DNA from: Cornus controversa
Taxonomy: Eukaryota > Streptophyta > Magnoliopsida > Cornales > Cornaceae
Assembly (NCBI GenBank): GCA_026545225.1
Contig: CM048845.1
Coordinates: 88,581,533-88,645,532 of the forward strand
Reading direction: 5' to 3'
DNA: 64,000 nt
The position numbers were made by a program, and so were the translations under genes. This document shows positions 1 through 10,772 of this stretch, piece by piece (within the stretch, counting starts at the first letter, position 1; each line of letters starts with the position of its first letter). The notes below the pieces were generated by a model that was given only the letters and a program-made list of their open reading frames with translations, did no database searches and had not been told where the DNA came from.

Positions 1-741
1 TTTAAAATCAAAAGAAAGTTTAATTTTACTTAAATAAAAATTATGATATATACTTCTTTAAGAAAACTAAGAAAAACTTTTTTATTTTAACAGGAAACTT
101 TTAGAAATTAAAAGATGAAAAGAGAAAAACATGACTCTATGAAATCCTTTTCCAATTGTAGTTGTCTTAATTTAGCTAAGGAGCCTTTGCATCAAATTTT
201 CAAAAAATAAAAATAAAAAAATTAATATAATATTTTTCTTCCTTTGCTTTTTATTTTTCCCTTTCCTTTTTGTTTTGTTTGTTCACAAATTGATGGTATG
301 TTTCTAATTTTTAATTTATGTTATTTATAAATAAGACACATGGAAAATAAATTGCACGTTCGGTGAGTAAAAAGACAATATTTCAAAATTTTGATTCTTT
401 TAGTTATATAAGATAAAGACACGAACAACAAGTTTCAATTGAAAAATATCTAAACTATAGTATTTGGATGACAGTAAATGGATTGTTCTATTGTAGACCT
501 AAAGCAAAAACAAAATCAATCACAAATTACATGTGATAACAAGGATGCAATTGAAAATACTTTATTTTCAGTAAGATAAAATAGAATTAGAATTGAGTCT
601 TGATTTAGAAGGGCAATTAAGGTACTAAAAAAATATAAATCAAGGATGGTATAGCATATGACTACCTTTGTAATTTTATTTTATTTTTAAAAATGAGAGT
701 AGAGTGCAAGAGAATATTGGTGGAATGCCAATGTCAGGTCC
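1..741 (-). mobile_element. Mutator-like non-autonomous DNA element, cut by the window edge
   Basis: This stretch is the reverse complement of about 33036-33756. Both carry the same AT-rich body and the same terminus, here ending GCCAATGTCAGGTCC at 741. The other end lies beyond base 1, so its target duplication cannot be checked. No coding region is visible. The intact relative at 33036-34228 shows this is a terminal-inverted-repeat element of about 1.2 kb with 9-bp target duplications, as in Mutator-like elements. The two copies are diverged by many substitutions and small indels, so they are separate old insertions. Confidence 0.7.
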
Positions 742-1606
742 ATTTTAAAAATCGTAAAATGATTTAAAGATCTAAATTACATGTATATGGCTATATGATG
801 ATGATGTCACATAATTATATATTTACTTTTTTTGGCATTAAAATTAAAAAAAAAAATCCCTGAAACTTAGGCATTTAAATCAAGCAACCGCATGCATCTA
901 TCAGAGTCAAGGTCTTTCCCTTCTTAATTTTTTTCCCCTTTAAAACATTCTGCATTCATCGTTCATAAATCTACAGCATTCATTCTAATATGCATGATAA
1001 ATTTGACAGAGAACAACAAGAAAGAGTTTTAAAAGGTAACCTTATTTCTAAAAGAGAACAATAATCCCAGGCCGGCTGAGATTCACAAAATTTTAAAAAT
1101 TTCAGGTGAATTTTTAAATGTTACGCCCTTATATATAAGGTTTCACACATGCATAAATTTTATAATAATGCAAAATTTTATTAATATGAAATGATAAACA
1201 CAGAAAATATATTTATGTTGAAAACAGAAAAAAAAAAATTTCGGTCTTGGTGCTTTATAAATAGCACGATAATTCATATCAAAAAATTAAAAAGAAATAT
1301 TCAACACACCTTAATCACAAAAATTGAAATTCAACTTCATATCAAAGTAAATGTGACTGTCTTGCATTTTGAGTTACAAAATTATCAATTAAAGTGTTCC
1401 AATCAAGTTTCTTCAATATATCTTTTTCAATAGATATCATAATCATTGCTTATTGCTGTTTGGCCATGAAGAAAGAAAAAAAATGAGGGAAAATGAACTG
1501 TGAAGGAAAAAGAAGAAAAAAAAGTTAAAACACAAACAACAATCTGGCAAATCCTAAATAAGAAAAGAGACAAATTGGATCTTTAGTTAGTATTTTTTTT
1601 TTTTTT
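742..1606. other. AT-rich intergenic DNA, no gene seen
   Basis: Short open frames here (for example 1191-1433) are low-complexity Lys/Ile/Asn-rich translations of AT-rich DNA and resemble no family I know. A purine-rich patch lies at about 1460-1540. Confidence 0.5.
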
Positions 1607-1838
1607 AAAATGAGGCCAAGTAATATTGGGTTTGGACCGTTTGGTTAAATGGACTATAATTAATAATTTTTTTTTTTTGAAAATGAGGCCCAGTAGTATT
1701 GAATTTGGTTAAATGAACCATAGTTAATAAAAAAAAATTAAATGAGGTTCAGTAGTATTGGATTTGGTAAAATGATCATAGTTAACAAAAAAAAAAAAGA
1801 AATAGGCCAGTAGTACCATTGGCTTTAGTTAAAAATTG
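1607..1838. repeat. Degenerate tandem repeat, about four units of about 60 bp
   Basis: A unit beginning ATGAGGCCCAGTAGTATTG, followed by a TTTGGTTAAATG-like segment and an A- or T-run, recurs about four times. The units differ by point changes and by homopolymer length. No coding content. Confidence 0.7.
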
Positions 1839-1849
1839 GGGGCCCTCCA

Positions 1850-2330
1850 AAATTGGCGGTCCTAGGCAGTGATAAGGTAATCTAATGAGATGAGGTAATC
1901 TAAAGAGTTCGGTGACCATTGATATGGAGAGATAATGAGCAATTGCAATAGTGAAATACGGTCATTGGATATCACAATTTAAATCTCATATAAGACGGTT
2001 ATGCCTTCATAAATATGAGAGGCTAGTGACGAATCAAGTTACGCAATAATAAATGCAATTTCACAATTCATATTTTAAGAATGTCGATCACTGACTTGAG
2101 CGTCAGAGTGTCTGTTGGCATCTCATCAGTGTCTGGTCACATCTCCTCTTTGTTTGTCTTGCAAGAAGTTGACCCCAAACCGAATCGCGCAAGGGAGTGA
2201 TATTTTTTGCTTCAATCAATTTCAGACGGTAACTTGAAGGAATATCTTACCCTACTTATCATATACAAACCTCTGACCCAATTGTATTATATATACCCTA
2301 CTTATCCTACAAACGTCTGCAACCGTGGGA
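1850..2330 (+). mobile_element. Possible Ty3/gypsy LTR relic
   Basis: The sequence around 2090-2115 (CACTGACTTGAGCGTCAGAG) matches a motif common in the U5 part of plant gypsy LTRs. A TATA-like TCATAAATATGAGAGG lies about 80 bp upstream. No termini, primer-binding site or coding domain could be found, so the limits are approximate. Confidence 0.4.
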
Positions 2331-2500
2331 ACAGCAGTTTTTAAAGTCGGACAGAATAGTAGCCCAAGGTTAGGGCCGAAGCCAATACCATTTCTTATGT
2401 CCAGACCTAGTGACCAAAAGGAAAGTAGCCATTGCTACTGCAAAGCTTGTTTACGTAAGAACATAATCAAGGTTGGTAATGGCAACAGCTATGGTATTTT

Positions 2501-3280
2501 TGTTAGAAAAATAATATTAATAATAATACTTTGAATTTTCTATTATTTAATTCAATATACCATAAATAAACAACACTCGATTGAAATAAAAAGTACAATT
2601 TATTTATTCAATACACAACAATAACATTAATAAATAGAACCTGATTGTAGACCGAGGCTCAAATTAAATTCGATCTCCTTAAGACAATTATCGCCCCGCA
2701 ATGGTGTTGAACAGACTCTTGGCAATTGTCTCCCAGGATACAACGACCTTCATCTCGATTGGTAGCAACACTTCAAACCAATTGAGATTCTGCGAACCAC
2801 CAATGTGTTAGTACTCTCTCTTTGACTTGACTCTCTTGAACTGTTGATTGAAACCAGACCACGAAAACTTGATATACGACCACTTGTGTTAGGCTATATA
2901 GAAAGGGAGATTAGAGACGTAGAGAGAAGGAAAAGAAATCAGAAAACATATCTTTTACAAATGAGGCTAATCGGCCTATTTATAGACCACTAGGTGCCTT
3001 TTCACGTTTGTCCGAATAGGCATGAGACATGTTGTTTCACTCCAAGCGTTAAGAGTTGTGATCTTTCGGTGTAAGAGTTGTGATCTTTCGCTGGAAGTGT
3101 CTGTTCGTAATTCATATTTAAATATTTGCTCATTACGAACTAACACTCTCGTGTCTGTTCATTACTTAACAGACATTCTACCACCATGTTATATCCCAAC
3201 GATACTATGACAGACATTCTGCCACTCATTCAATATCACTTACATCGCATACATGTAATTTTCATTTAATTTTTCCAACA
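2501..3280 (-). repeat. 3' LTR of the copia element
   Basis: On the + strand it runs from TGTTAGAAAA to TTTCCAACA, with the TG...CA ends typical of LTRs. It is the downstream LTR for the minus-strand element and lies next to the polypurine tract. Its counterpart is 7166-7944. Confidence 0.93.
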
Positions 3281-3295
3281 ATCCCCCACATAAAT
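3281..3295 (-). promoter_or_regulatory. Polypurine tract of the copia element
   Basis: Read on the minus strand, the bases directly before the 3' LTR are TTATGTGGGGGAT. This G-rich tract is the standard plus-strand priming site of copia elements and fixes the element's orientation. Confidence 0.85.
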
Positions 3296-3853
3296 GAAAA
3301 TTAACCTCAAATGTAAAAAAATACTCGACTGACACTAGAGATAGTACAATTGAAAAGTTATTGCATCGGGATAGATAACTTTTGGCTTTGAATCTTCCTT
3401 AGTGTAATACTATCGGATTTACTTGGCTAACTAGTGACATAAAATCTTGAACTATTCAGCCGTTTGTGTAAAACCAGACAATAGTATACACACAACACAT
3501 TTCCGCACAAAGTTGGTTCTTTCGGTTGTGTTCAGTTTAGCCCTGAACAAATCCTGGTATTCATGAGTGCTCTAGAAAATTTAGCCTTTCGTTCTCATAG
3601 AAGCGGCCCACTTCACACTCATATAGGTGATTCTCTATTAAGAATATCCTGCCATACCCCACTTGGATTTTCAAGATATAGGAATCACTAAAAGCGTAAC
3701 TTAACCTAATTCACACGACAGGCAGCACTGTGTCATCATATAAATGGGTAGAAGATATACATCTTTTCAGTGCTACTGATGAGCCACTCAAAACTTCAGT
3801 TGTCTCTTTGAATCTAGATCTTGGGATCTCCAGTCAACTAGATGGGATTTTCA

Positions 3854-5299
3854 TTAAGGTGACTCGGTAAATATAGGCTTTAAGCGCATTCCCCTTGATG
3901 ACTTATATACTTGCTCTCTTGGTAAACCTTTTGTAAAAGGATCTGCTAGATTGTCCATGGACTTAACATATTCAATGAAAATTATTCCATTTGAGAGCAA
4001 CTGCTTAATGGTATTATGTCTCCTTCTTATATGCCGAGATTTACCATTATATATATGACTTTGTGCCCTCCCAATTGCTGATTGACTATCACAATGTATA
4101 CAAATCGCAGGCACAGGTTTCGGCCAATTTGGAATATCCTCTAGGAAGTTACGAAGCCACTCTACTTCTTCACTTGCCTTATCCAAAGCAATGAATTCAG
4201 ATTCCATTGTGGATCTGGCAATACACGTTTGTTTTGAAGATTTCCAAGATACGGCAGCACCACCAAGAGTAAAGATATATCCACTCGTGGATTTTGAATC
4301 TTTTGTATCTGAAATCCAGTTAGCATCACTGTATCCCTCAAAAACAGCTGGGTACTTTGTATAATGTAATCCCAAATTCAGGGTGTATCTCAAATATCTT
4401 AATACCCTAATTATTGCTGTCCAGTGATCCTTTCCTAGATTACTAGTATATCTACTCAGTCTATTTACTGAGTAAACTATATCGGGTCGTGTGCAGTTCA
4501 TCACATACATTAGACTGCCTATGATCCGAGAATACTCGAGTTGTGATATGCCAGGACCATTATTCTTTGATAAATGAAGATTTAAATCTACAGGAGTCTT
4601 AGAAATATTCCTGTCATTCTTATTGAATTTATCTAGTATTTTCTCAATATAGTAAGATTGAGATAACATTAGACCTTCTGATGTTTTAGAAATTTTAATT
4701 CCTAGAATAACATCAGCAATACCCATATCTTTCATATCAAAGTTATTCGTCAGCATTTTCTTAGTAGCTTTAATGGTGTCATTACTACCCATGATTAACA
4801 TATCATCCACATATAGGCAGACAATCACATATTCATCTTGAGTTCTCTTAGTATACACACATTTATCACACTCGTTGATTTTAAATTCGTTTGATAACAT
4901 CACTTTATCAAATTTCTCATGCCATTGTTTAGGTGCTTGTTTTAATCCATAAAGAGATTTAACAAGTCTGCACACTTTCTTCTCTTGTCCTGGAACAATA
5001 AACCCTTCTGGTTGTTCCATATAAATTTCTTCATCCAACTCACCATTCAAGAATGTTGTTTTAACATCCATTTGATATATTTTGAGATTTTGCAATGCTG
5101 CAATTGCGATTAACATTCTAATGGATGTAATTCTTGTTATCGGTGAGTATGTGTCAAAGTAATCTAAGCCCTCTTTTTGTTTGTAACCTTTAGCTACAAG
5201 TCTGGCTTTATACTTATCTATTGATCCATCAGCTTTCATCTTCCTTTTGAAAATCCACTTATAACCAAGTGGTTTATTTCCAGGAGGAAGATCCACCAA
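3854..5299 (-). pseudogene. Copia pol, reverse transcriptase and RNase H part
   Basis: This open stretch of 481 codons holds the copia-type reverse transcriptase. It begins near the GYKWIFKRK motif, continues through KARLVAKGY and [11 protein letters not shown], and has the catalytic YVDD box in CLYVDDMLI. RNase H follows, with its first acidic residue in YSDANW, the STMESEF segment carrying Glu, and the CDSQSAI and DPFTKGL motifs at the C-terminus. The frame is the same as the upstream integrase part but is separated from it by stops. The reading continues upstream through TTG (no real start) to a TGA at 5354-5356, at a position where copia proteins usually have Trp. RT and RNase H catalytic residues are all present, so the damage is confined to a few point changes. 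Confidence 0.93.
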
Positions 5300-5353
5300 T
5301 TCCCAAGTATGGTTTTGTAAGATGGATTCAATTTCACTATTAATAGCCTCTTT

Positions 5354-5671
5354 TCACAAAGGAGCTCCTGGAGAAGACACAGCTTCAGTGTATGTTTGAG
5401 GCTCACTTTCCAATAAATATGTTAAGAAATCAGGACCAAATGACTTAGACATCTTAGTTCTCTTACTACGTCTAAGTTCATCCTCATTTCCCTTTTCTAT
5501 AGACTTTAGTTCTATAGTTTCTTGACTATCATTATTAATAGTATCATGATCTCTTTTAAGAGAGATATTATCATGTATATTTTTACAAGGAAATACATTC
5601 TCAAAGAACGTTGCATTCCTGGACTCAATAATAGTATTGATATGTATATCAGTAATGTCAGATTTATGCAC
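5354..5671 (-). pseudogene. Copia pol, linker between integrase and reverse transcriptase
   Basis: This is the same reading frame as the integrase part above it and the RT part below it (coordinates agree modulo 3). It contains the charged integrase C-terminal linker with a short basic RRSKRTK stretch followed by GPDFLTYLLESEPQTYTEA, a region that precedes RT in copia polyproteins. It is bounded by in-frame stops at 5729-5731 (TAA) and 5354-5356 (TGA), so it is a slice of one interrupted polyprotein and not a gene of its own. Confidence 0.85.
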
Positions 5672-5728
5672 AAGGAATCTATAGGCACTACTATTGTTAG
5701 CATAACCAATGAAAATACAATCAATAGT

Positions 5729-7108
5729 TTAAGGACCTATCCTAACTTTCTTTGGATCAGGAACAACCACCTTAGCAAGACACCCCCACACTTTCAAGTA
5801 TTTATAAGAAGGTCTTCGATTTTTCCATAACTCATAAGGTGTCTTATTAGATTTTTTGTGAGGTATTTTATTGAAAATATGGTTCGTAGAAAGCAAAGCT
5901 TCCCCCCACAAGTTCTGTGGTAATCCAGAACTTATCAATAAGGCATTCATCATCTCTTTAAGAGTACGATTCTTGCGTTCAGCAATACCATTTTGTTGAG
6001 GTGAGTAGGGAGCCGTGGTTTGATGAATGATACCAAATTCTGAACAAAGGTCAGCAAATGGTGTTTCATATTCACCACCCCTATCACTTATTATTATTTT
6101 TATCTTTTTGCCAGTTTGATTCTCTACCTCATTCTTATAATGTTTAAACATTTCTAAGACTTCATCTTTGCTACGAAGCAAATAGACATAACAGTACCTT
6201 GTGCAATCATCAATAAAAGTAATGAAATACTTTTTTTCACCTCTAGTTTGCACACACTTTAAGTCACAGACATCACTGTGAATTAATTCTAGAGGTTTTG
6301 TACTCCTCTTTATGGAGTTAAAAGGAGTTTTCGTTGACTTTGCTTCTACACACGTTTCACACTTATTTGTTGAGTCAATATTAAATTTAGGTAGTAAATC
6401 CATATTAATTAATCTGCGTATTGCATCATAATTAACATGTCCTAGTCTACCATGCCACATAATAGAAGACTCGATCAAATAAGAAGAAGCATTGACTTTA
6501 TTATAAAGTTTGAGAATATCGGTTATTACATTGAGTTTAAATAAATTCTCACTCAAAGACCATTTTCCCACATACACACCATTTTTAGTAATAAGTACAT
6601 TTTGATCAACAAATACTAATTTGAACCCATTTTTGCTCAGCAAGGCTCCAGATACAAGATTTTTCTGGATATCTGGTACATGCAACACATCATTGAGTGT
6701 GAGTTCTTTCCCTGAGGACATCTTTAACACAATTTTTCCTTGACCTTCAACTTTGGCAGTAGCGAAGTTCCCCATGAAGACTCGTTCTCCAGGTTCTACT
6801 ACTTTATAAGTAGTAAATTTACTCCTATCTGAGCAGATATGGCAAGTAGTTCCAGTGTCCACCCACCACCCTCGGATTTTGTCTACCAAGTCAATCTTTG
6901 AAACCATGGTTGACAGATCTCTATCTGATTCTTTAATAACCAGTTTCTTCATGTGCACCTCAGTTGACTTTAATTTGTAGAGCTTTTGTACTCTTCTAGG
7001 ACAATCTTTAGTACGGTGCCCGTTCCTTTTGCACCCATAGCATTTCCCATTAAATTTGGGAGGAGTCATCCATCTGATTGTATGAAATACACGGACAGGT
7101 TTAATCAC
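5729..7108 (-). pseudogene. Copia pol, zinc knuckle, protease and integrase part
   Basis: Within 459 codons there is a CX2CX4HX4C zinc knuckle (Cys23, Cys26, His31, Cys36), the last remnant of gag. A retroviral-type aspartic protease site, VDTG, lies at residues 83-86. The GAG-pre-integrase HHCC zinc finger (WHGRLGHVN ... CETC) is near residues 218-255. The integrase core follows, with its three acidic residues in HSDVCD, DRGGEYETPF and IAERKNRT. The frame ends at TAA, 5729-5731, just before the segment reading TIDCIFIGYA, which belongs to the same domain; one base change explains the stop. The apparent start at 7108 is GTG and is only where the frame opens. The true gag start has been deleted. 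Confidence 0.93.
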
Positions 7109-7165
7109 GTAATTAAATAATATAAATCCAATTATACGAAAACACGAAATTAATTGTCTTAATAT

Positions 7166-7944
7166 TGTTAAAAAAATAATATTAATAATAATACTTTGGA
7201 TTTTCTATTATTTAATTTAATATACCATAAATAAACAACACTCGATTGAAATAAAAAGTACAATTTATTTATTCAATACACAACAATAACATTAATAAAT
7301 AGAACCTGATTGTAGACCGAGGCTCAAATTAAATTCGATCTCCTTAAGACAATTATCGCCCCGCAATGGTATTGAACGGACTCTTGGCGATTGTCTCCCA
7401 GGATACAACGATCTTATCTCGATTGGTAGCAACACTTCAAACCAATTGAGCTTCTGCAAACCACCAATGTGTTAGTACTCTCTCTTTAAATTGACTCTCT
7501 TGAACTGTTGATTGAAACCAGACCACGAAAACTTGATATACGACCACTTGTGTTAGGCTATATAGAAAGGGAGATTAGAGACGTAGAGAGAAGGAAAAGA
7601 AATCAGAAAACATATCTTTTACAAATGAGGCTAATCGGCCTATTTATAAACCACTAGGTGCCTTTTCACGTTTGTCCGAATAGGCATGAGACATGTTGTT
7701 TCACTCCAAGCGTTAAGAGTTGTGATCTTTCGGTGTAAGAGTTGTGATCTTTCGCTAGAAGTGTCTGTTCGTAATTCATATTTAAATATTTGCTCATTAC
7801 GAACTAACACTCTCGCGTCTGTTCATTACTTAACAGACATTCTACCACCATGTTATATCCCAACGATACTATGACAGACATTCTGTCACTCATTCAATAT
7901 CACTTACATCGCATACATGTAATTTTCATTTAATTTTTTCAACA
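7166..7944 (-). repeat. 5' LTR of the copia element
   Basis: This is the near-identical partner of 2501-3280, with the same TG and CA ends. It would carry the promoter of the minus-strand transcript. The bases just inside it (below 7165) do not match the initiator-tRNA primer-binding site expected there. Confidence 0.92.
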
Positions 7945-7949
7945 ATTTT

Positions 7950-8323
7950 GTCTTTTCCCATATGCATTAACTACATTATGGTATAAACGAAGCTAAAAAA
8001 TTACTTGAGAGGAGGCGACCTTCAACAATAATAAAATAAAAAAATTTCAAACTACCGTAATAAACAAAATAACTTTTTAACTACTCCAATTTCAATTATT
8101 ATTACTAAAAGAAATTCAAATTAAAGGAATTCTAACAAGAACCTGTATCTCATAAAATTTCTAATTTAAAAAGACAAATAAAAATGTTTAATGTGATTTA
8201 TGTTAAATATTTTTTTGTAGATTAAGATGGTAATTAAAGACAATCTTAGAGAATTTGTGATCAACAAATAAATATATAGAAGGGATGATTGTAGTAGATT
8301 TTGGGAGAAGTTAAGCTATCTTT
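7950..8323. other. AT-rich intergenic DNA, nothing recognised
   Basis: No coding region, repeat boundary or RNA gene could be seen between the copia element and the foldback MITE. Confidence 0.5.
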
Positions 8324-8325
8324 TA

Positions 8326-8538
8326 GGAGAAATGCTAAACATCATGAAATTATTTCATGAATTTTATCATGAATGATGTGGCAGGTAACGTGAATAGTTA
8401 GTATTGGTGGGATTCGGTGATAATATCATGGGACTTTGTGTATGGGGGAATCCCACCAATACTAACTCTCCACGTTACCTGCCATATCATTCGTGATACA
8501 AATTTATAAAATAATTTCATGACGTGTAACATTGCTCC
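8326..8538. mobile_element. Foldback MITE, 213 bp
   Basis: Two inverted arms of about 90 bp (8326-8414 and 8449-8538) share most positions, including GTGGCAGGTAACGTG and AGTATTGGTGGGATT, and leave a central loop of about 34 bp. The termini are GGAGAAATG and, inverted, GGAGCAATG. They are flanked by TA (8324-8325 and 8539-8540), which would fit a TA-targeting or short-duplication family. A transcript of it would fold into a long hairpin. Confidence 0.8.
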
Positions 8539-8617
8539 TAAATTGTAGCAAGATACATTAAATTTAGAACAAATGAATTGAGACACGAGTTAAGTGCGTT
8601 CAAATTTTTATAGTCCT

Positions 8618-8921
8618 TTCGTGAAGGTAATCTTTGTGCCCTCTCTCTATTCCCGAGTTTTACTTTTGTATTCTTTTATTTTAATATACATTTTCATTCA
8701 TCGAGGAAAAATAAAATTATATATAAATAAATAAAGTATAAAGCTTTTCTTTCCGCTGCGTTGAACGCCAATATGATAAGACTTTTTTCTTAAGGAGGAA
8801 GAAATTCACCAATGATAGAATGGGACACGTGTCATACTGGCAAAGACCTTTTTCAAGGGAAGAAGTTACTACCTCTTTGGCTCTTTCTGCCTGTGATAGC
8901 GGTATGAAACTTTAGGCAGTG

Positions 8922-8958
<37 letters not shown>

Positions 8959-10172
8959 TATGACAAATAAAGGTATATCTGCTTAATTATTTACTCAAAT
9001 TTAATTTTGCAATGCAATAGGTTAATAAAATTTTCGATTGTCAGGGGTTTTCCTCTCCAATTTTATAATCGAGAGCTTGTTTTGAAACTTATTGTGCATC
9101 ATTTTATTTTATTTTTTTGGTAATAAAATTTTACATTTCGAATTTTGTATTATACGCATTTCATAATCCTGTATGTTCACGACTCAAAAAAAAAAAAAAT
9201 TTTGTTATAGAAGTTTGAATAAAAAATATTCTTTCCAGTTAAACCATATATGAAAAATGTTACGGAATTTTTTATCCTCATTGTTTTATTAACCCCCTAA
9301 AATTTCTATTTTTAAATATTCTTTCTAATTCCTCTTTTGCTTCTCTTTTACTCTTCTCCTTCTTATTCTTTTTAAATTTTTTTTTTATTTTCCTTTAAAA
9401 TATTTTGCATTTCACTGGATCAAACTCTTATTTTTTTCCCTCCTCAAAGTTATTTTATTTTAGTTCTTCTTCATCTTTTGTTTATTTGTTTTTTTTCTCT
9501 TAAAATTTCTTCTTCAACGTGATAATGTATGTGCAATAACTTTTTTTTTTCTCTTCTTCCTTAAATTTATTAGTTCAATTTTATGAGCTTAATTCTCGTA
9601 TTTTGTGTTTCAAATTTTTCCATACTACAATTTTTAAATTTTTTTTGCAAATAATGACATTTTATTTAAATCTAAATTATTTTATTATTAATATACTTTT
9701 ATTTTTTAATTTGTTGCCTTACAACATTATGTTAGGCATTAATGGAATGTTAATCACATGCGATCAAATCAACTGCATTGAACGCGTGTACCCGACCTTT
9801 AAATTAAACAAAAAGAAATCGAATTAAAGTCACAGATTTCTAATCACACTTTATATGAAAAAAAAAAAAAAAAAATCACACTTTATCACTAATAATTGAG
9901 CCAATAAAATATAGAATAAAGTATTGAAATACTATGCACTAGCAAGAAATTCTGACTTACTTTTGAATTATAAACCTGTTTGTCCTCTTCCTCCCAAGCT
10001 GCCTTTTTAAGCCGCCCTCGCTCTCTTGCATCCAGTCGAATCAAAAACCCATCTTCTCTCACTCTTTCTTTCAAACTTTCTCTCTCTTCATCTAAATCCA
10101 CTCTCTCTAAACAGAAACTCTCTCTCTCCATAAATACATACACACACATATATATCTAACAATATTACAGAT
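8618..10172 (+). promoter_or_regulatory. Upstream region of gene A, shared with copies B and C
   Basis: Blocks here recur upstream of genes B and C. One is a distal block (GTTGAACGCCAATATGAT through ACCTCTTTGGCTCTTTCTGC) followed by a TA/CA microsatellite at about 8924-8962. The other is a proximal block with AATGTTAATCACATGCGATC at about 9745-9770. A about 40-bp stretch after AAGGAGGAAG that is present in B and C is missing here. The region from 9340 to 9560 is mostly T-rich low-complexity sequence. The CT-rich leader follows at 10010-10140. Confidence 0.75.
8826..8831 (+). promoter_or_regulatory. Distal G-box (CACGTG) of gene A
   Basis: The palindrome GACACGTGTC lies in the conserved distal promoter block. 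G-boxes bind bZIP and bHLH factors in plants. The same site is intact in B (23427-23432) and changed to CACATG in C (32800-32805). Use as a binding site is inferred. Confidence 0.55.
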
Positions 10173-10772
10173 ATGGAACCAAAGGCACCTGTGGAGGTGG
10201 TAAGTAAAAGAGTGTGGAACATAGTACGTGTGTTGTTCTTCATGTTGAGGAAGGGCATGTCAAAGCGAAAACTGATGGTGGATCTCAACATGATGATGAA
10301 ACGTGGCAAGATCGCAGGGAAGGCCATACGCAACCTCATGTTCCACCACCACACCGGGTCTACCTCCAACACCCTATCACACGATCCACACGTGTCCTCC
10401 ACAGACCCGCCCGAGTACGAGTTCACTTGCAGTAACAGCCCGGCATTCCATTCCCACGTCAGCAAGCTCAAACACCACATCCTCCACCACTCACACTTCT
10501 TTTCATGTGTTCACGCGTCACCCACAGACGACGACGCAGCCACCGTCAATGCCGTGATGAAGGCGTTGCAGTTGCTCAACAGCGAGGCGGCCTCGCCGGC
10601 GCTCCCGGGGTTCGGGAGAACCCCACTGGTGAGGCAACTGAGGATAACGCCGTTTCCGTTAGGGGACGTGGACGAGGGTAGCCACGTGGACGAAGCTGCT
10701 GAGGAGTTCATAGGAAAATTTTATAATAATTTGAGGAGACAGAATTTAACGGATACTCCGAAATCACGTTGA
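10173..10772 (+). CDS. DUF761 / Avr9-Cf-9 rapidly elicited protein 146-like, copy A
   Basis: This intronless gene encodes 199 residues. Residues about 10-52 form a basic, hydrophobic N-terminal block (KRVWNIVRVLFFMLRKG, then VDLNMMMKRGKIAGKAI) ending in a His run. The middle is Ser/Thr/His-rich, residues about 145-160 hold the LPGFGRTPLVRQLRI motif, and the C-terminus carries the short DUF761 signature VDEAAEEFIGKFYNNLRRQ at 172-190. Proteins with this architecture are plant-specific and known as ACRE146-like or cotton-fibre-like. The ACRE name comes from rapid induction in a tomato/tobacco immune response, and the biochemical role is not established. The start is the ATG conserved in all three copies; the extra ATG 18 bases upstream in B and C is replaced here by CTA. 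Compared with C it lacks two residues (Asp-Ser) in the RIT-PFPL segment. AATAAA follows at 10885. Confidence 0.8.
   Translation: MEPKAPVEVVSKRVWNIVRVLFFMLRKGMSKRKLMVDLNMMMKRGKIAGKAIRNLMFHHHTGSTSNTLSHDPHVSSTDPPEYEFTCSNSPAFHSHVSKLKHHILHHSHFFSCVHASPTDDDAATVNAVMKALQLLNSEAASPALPGFGRTPLVRQLRITPFPLGDVDEGSHVDEAAEEFIGKFYNNLRRQNLTDTPKSR

Larger units (their letters stand above)
2501..7944 (-). mobile_element. Ty1/copia LTR retrotransposon, gag-less, with intact ends
   Basis: Two direct LTRs of 780 and 779 bp (2501-3280 and 7166-7944) begin TGTTA and end CAACA. They flank a 3.9-kb interior and are bordered by a perfect 5-bp target duplication, ATTTT, at 2496-2500 and 7945-7949. The interior encodes, on the minus strand, zinc knuckle, protease, integrase, reverse transcriptase and RNase H in copia order. 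Coding sequence starts only about 60 bp inside the 5' LTR: nearly all of gag is missing, and no tRNA-complementary primer-binding site follows the 5' LTR. By eye the LTRs differ at about 16 substitutions and one indel, roughly 2 percent, which suggests a fairly recent insertion. The element cannot move on its own. Confidence 0.95.

Noticed and set aside
3022..3210. 62-codon open frame present twice (also 7686-7874)
   Set aside because: It lies within the copia LTRs and is repeated only because the LTR is; no protein family is recognised.
10088..10711. Minus-strand and frame-shifted open frames over gene A (and the same over B and C)
   Set aside because: They are shadows of the GC-rich coding sequence of the DUF761 genes; the + frame carries the family motifs and matches across all three copies.
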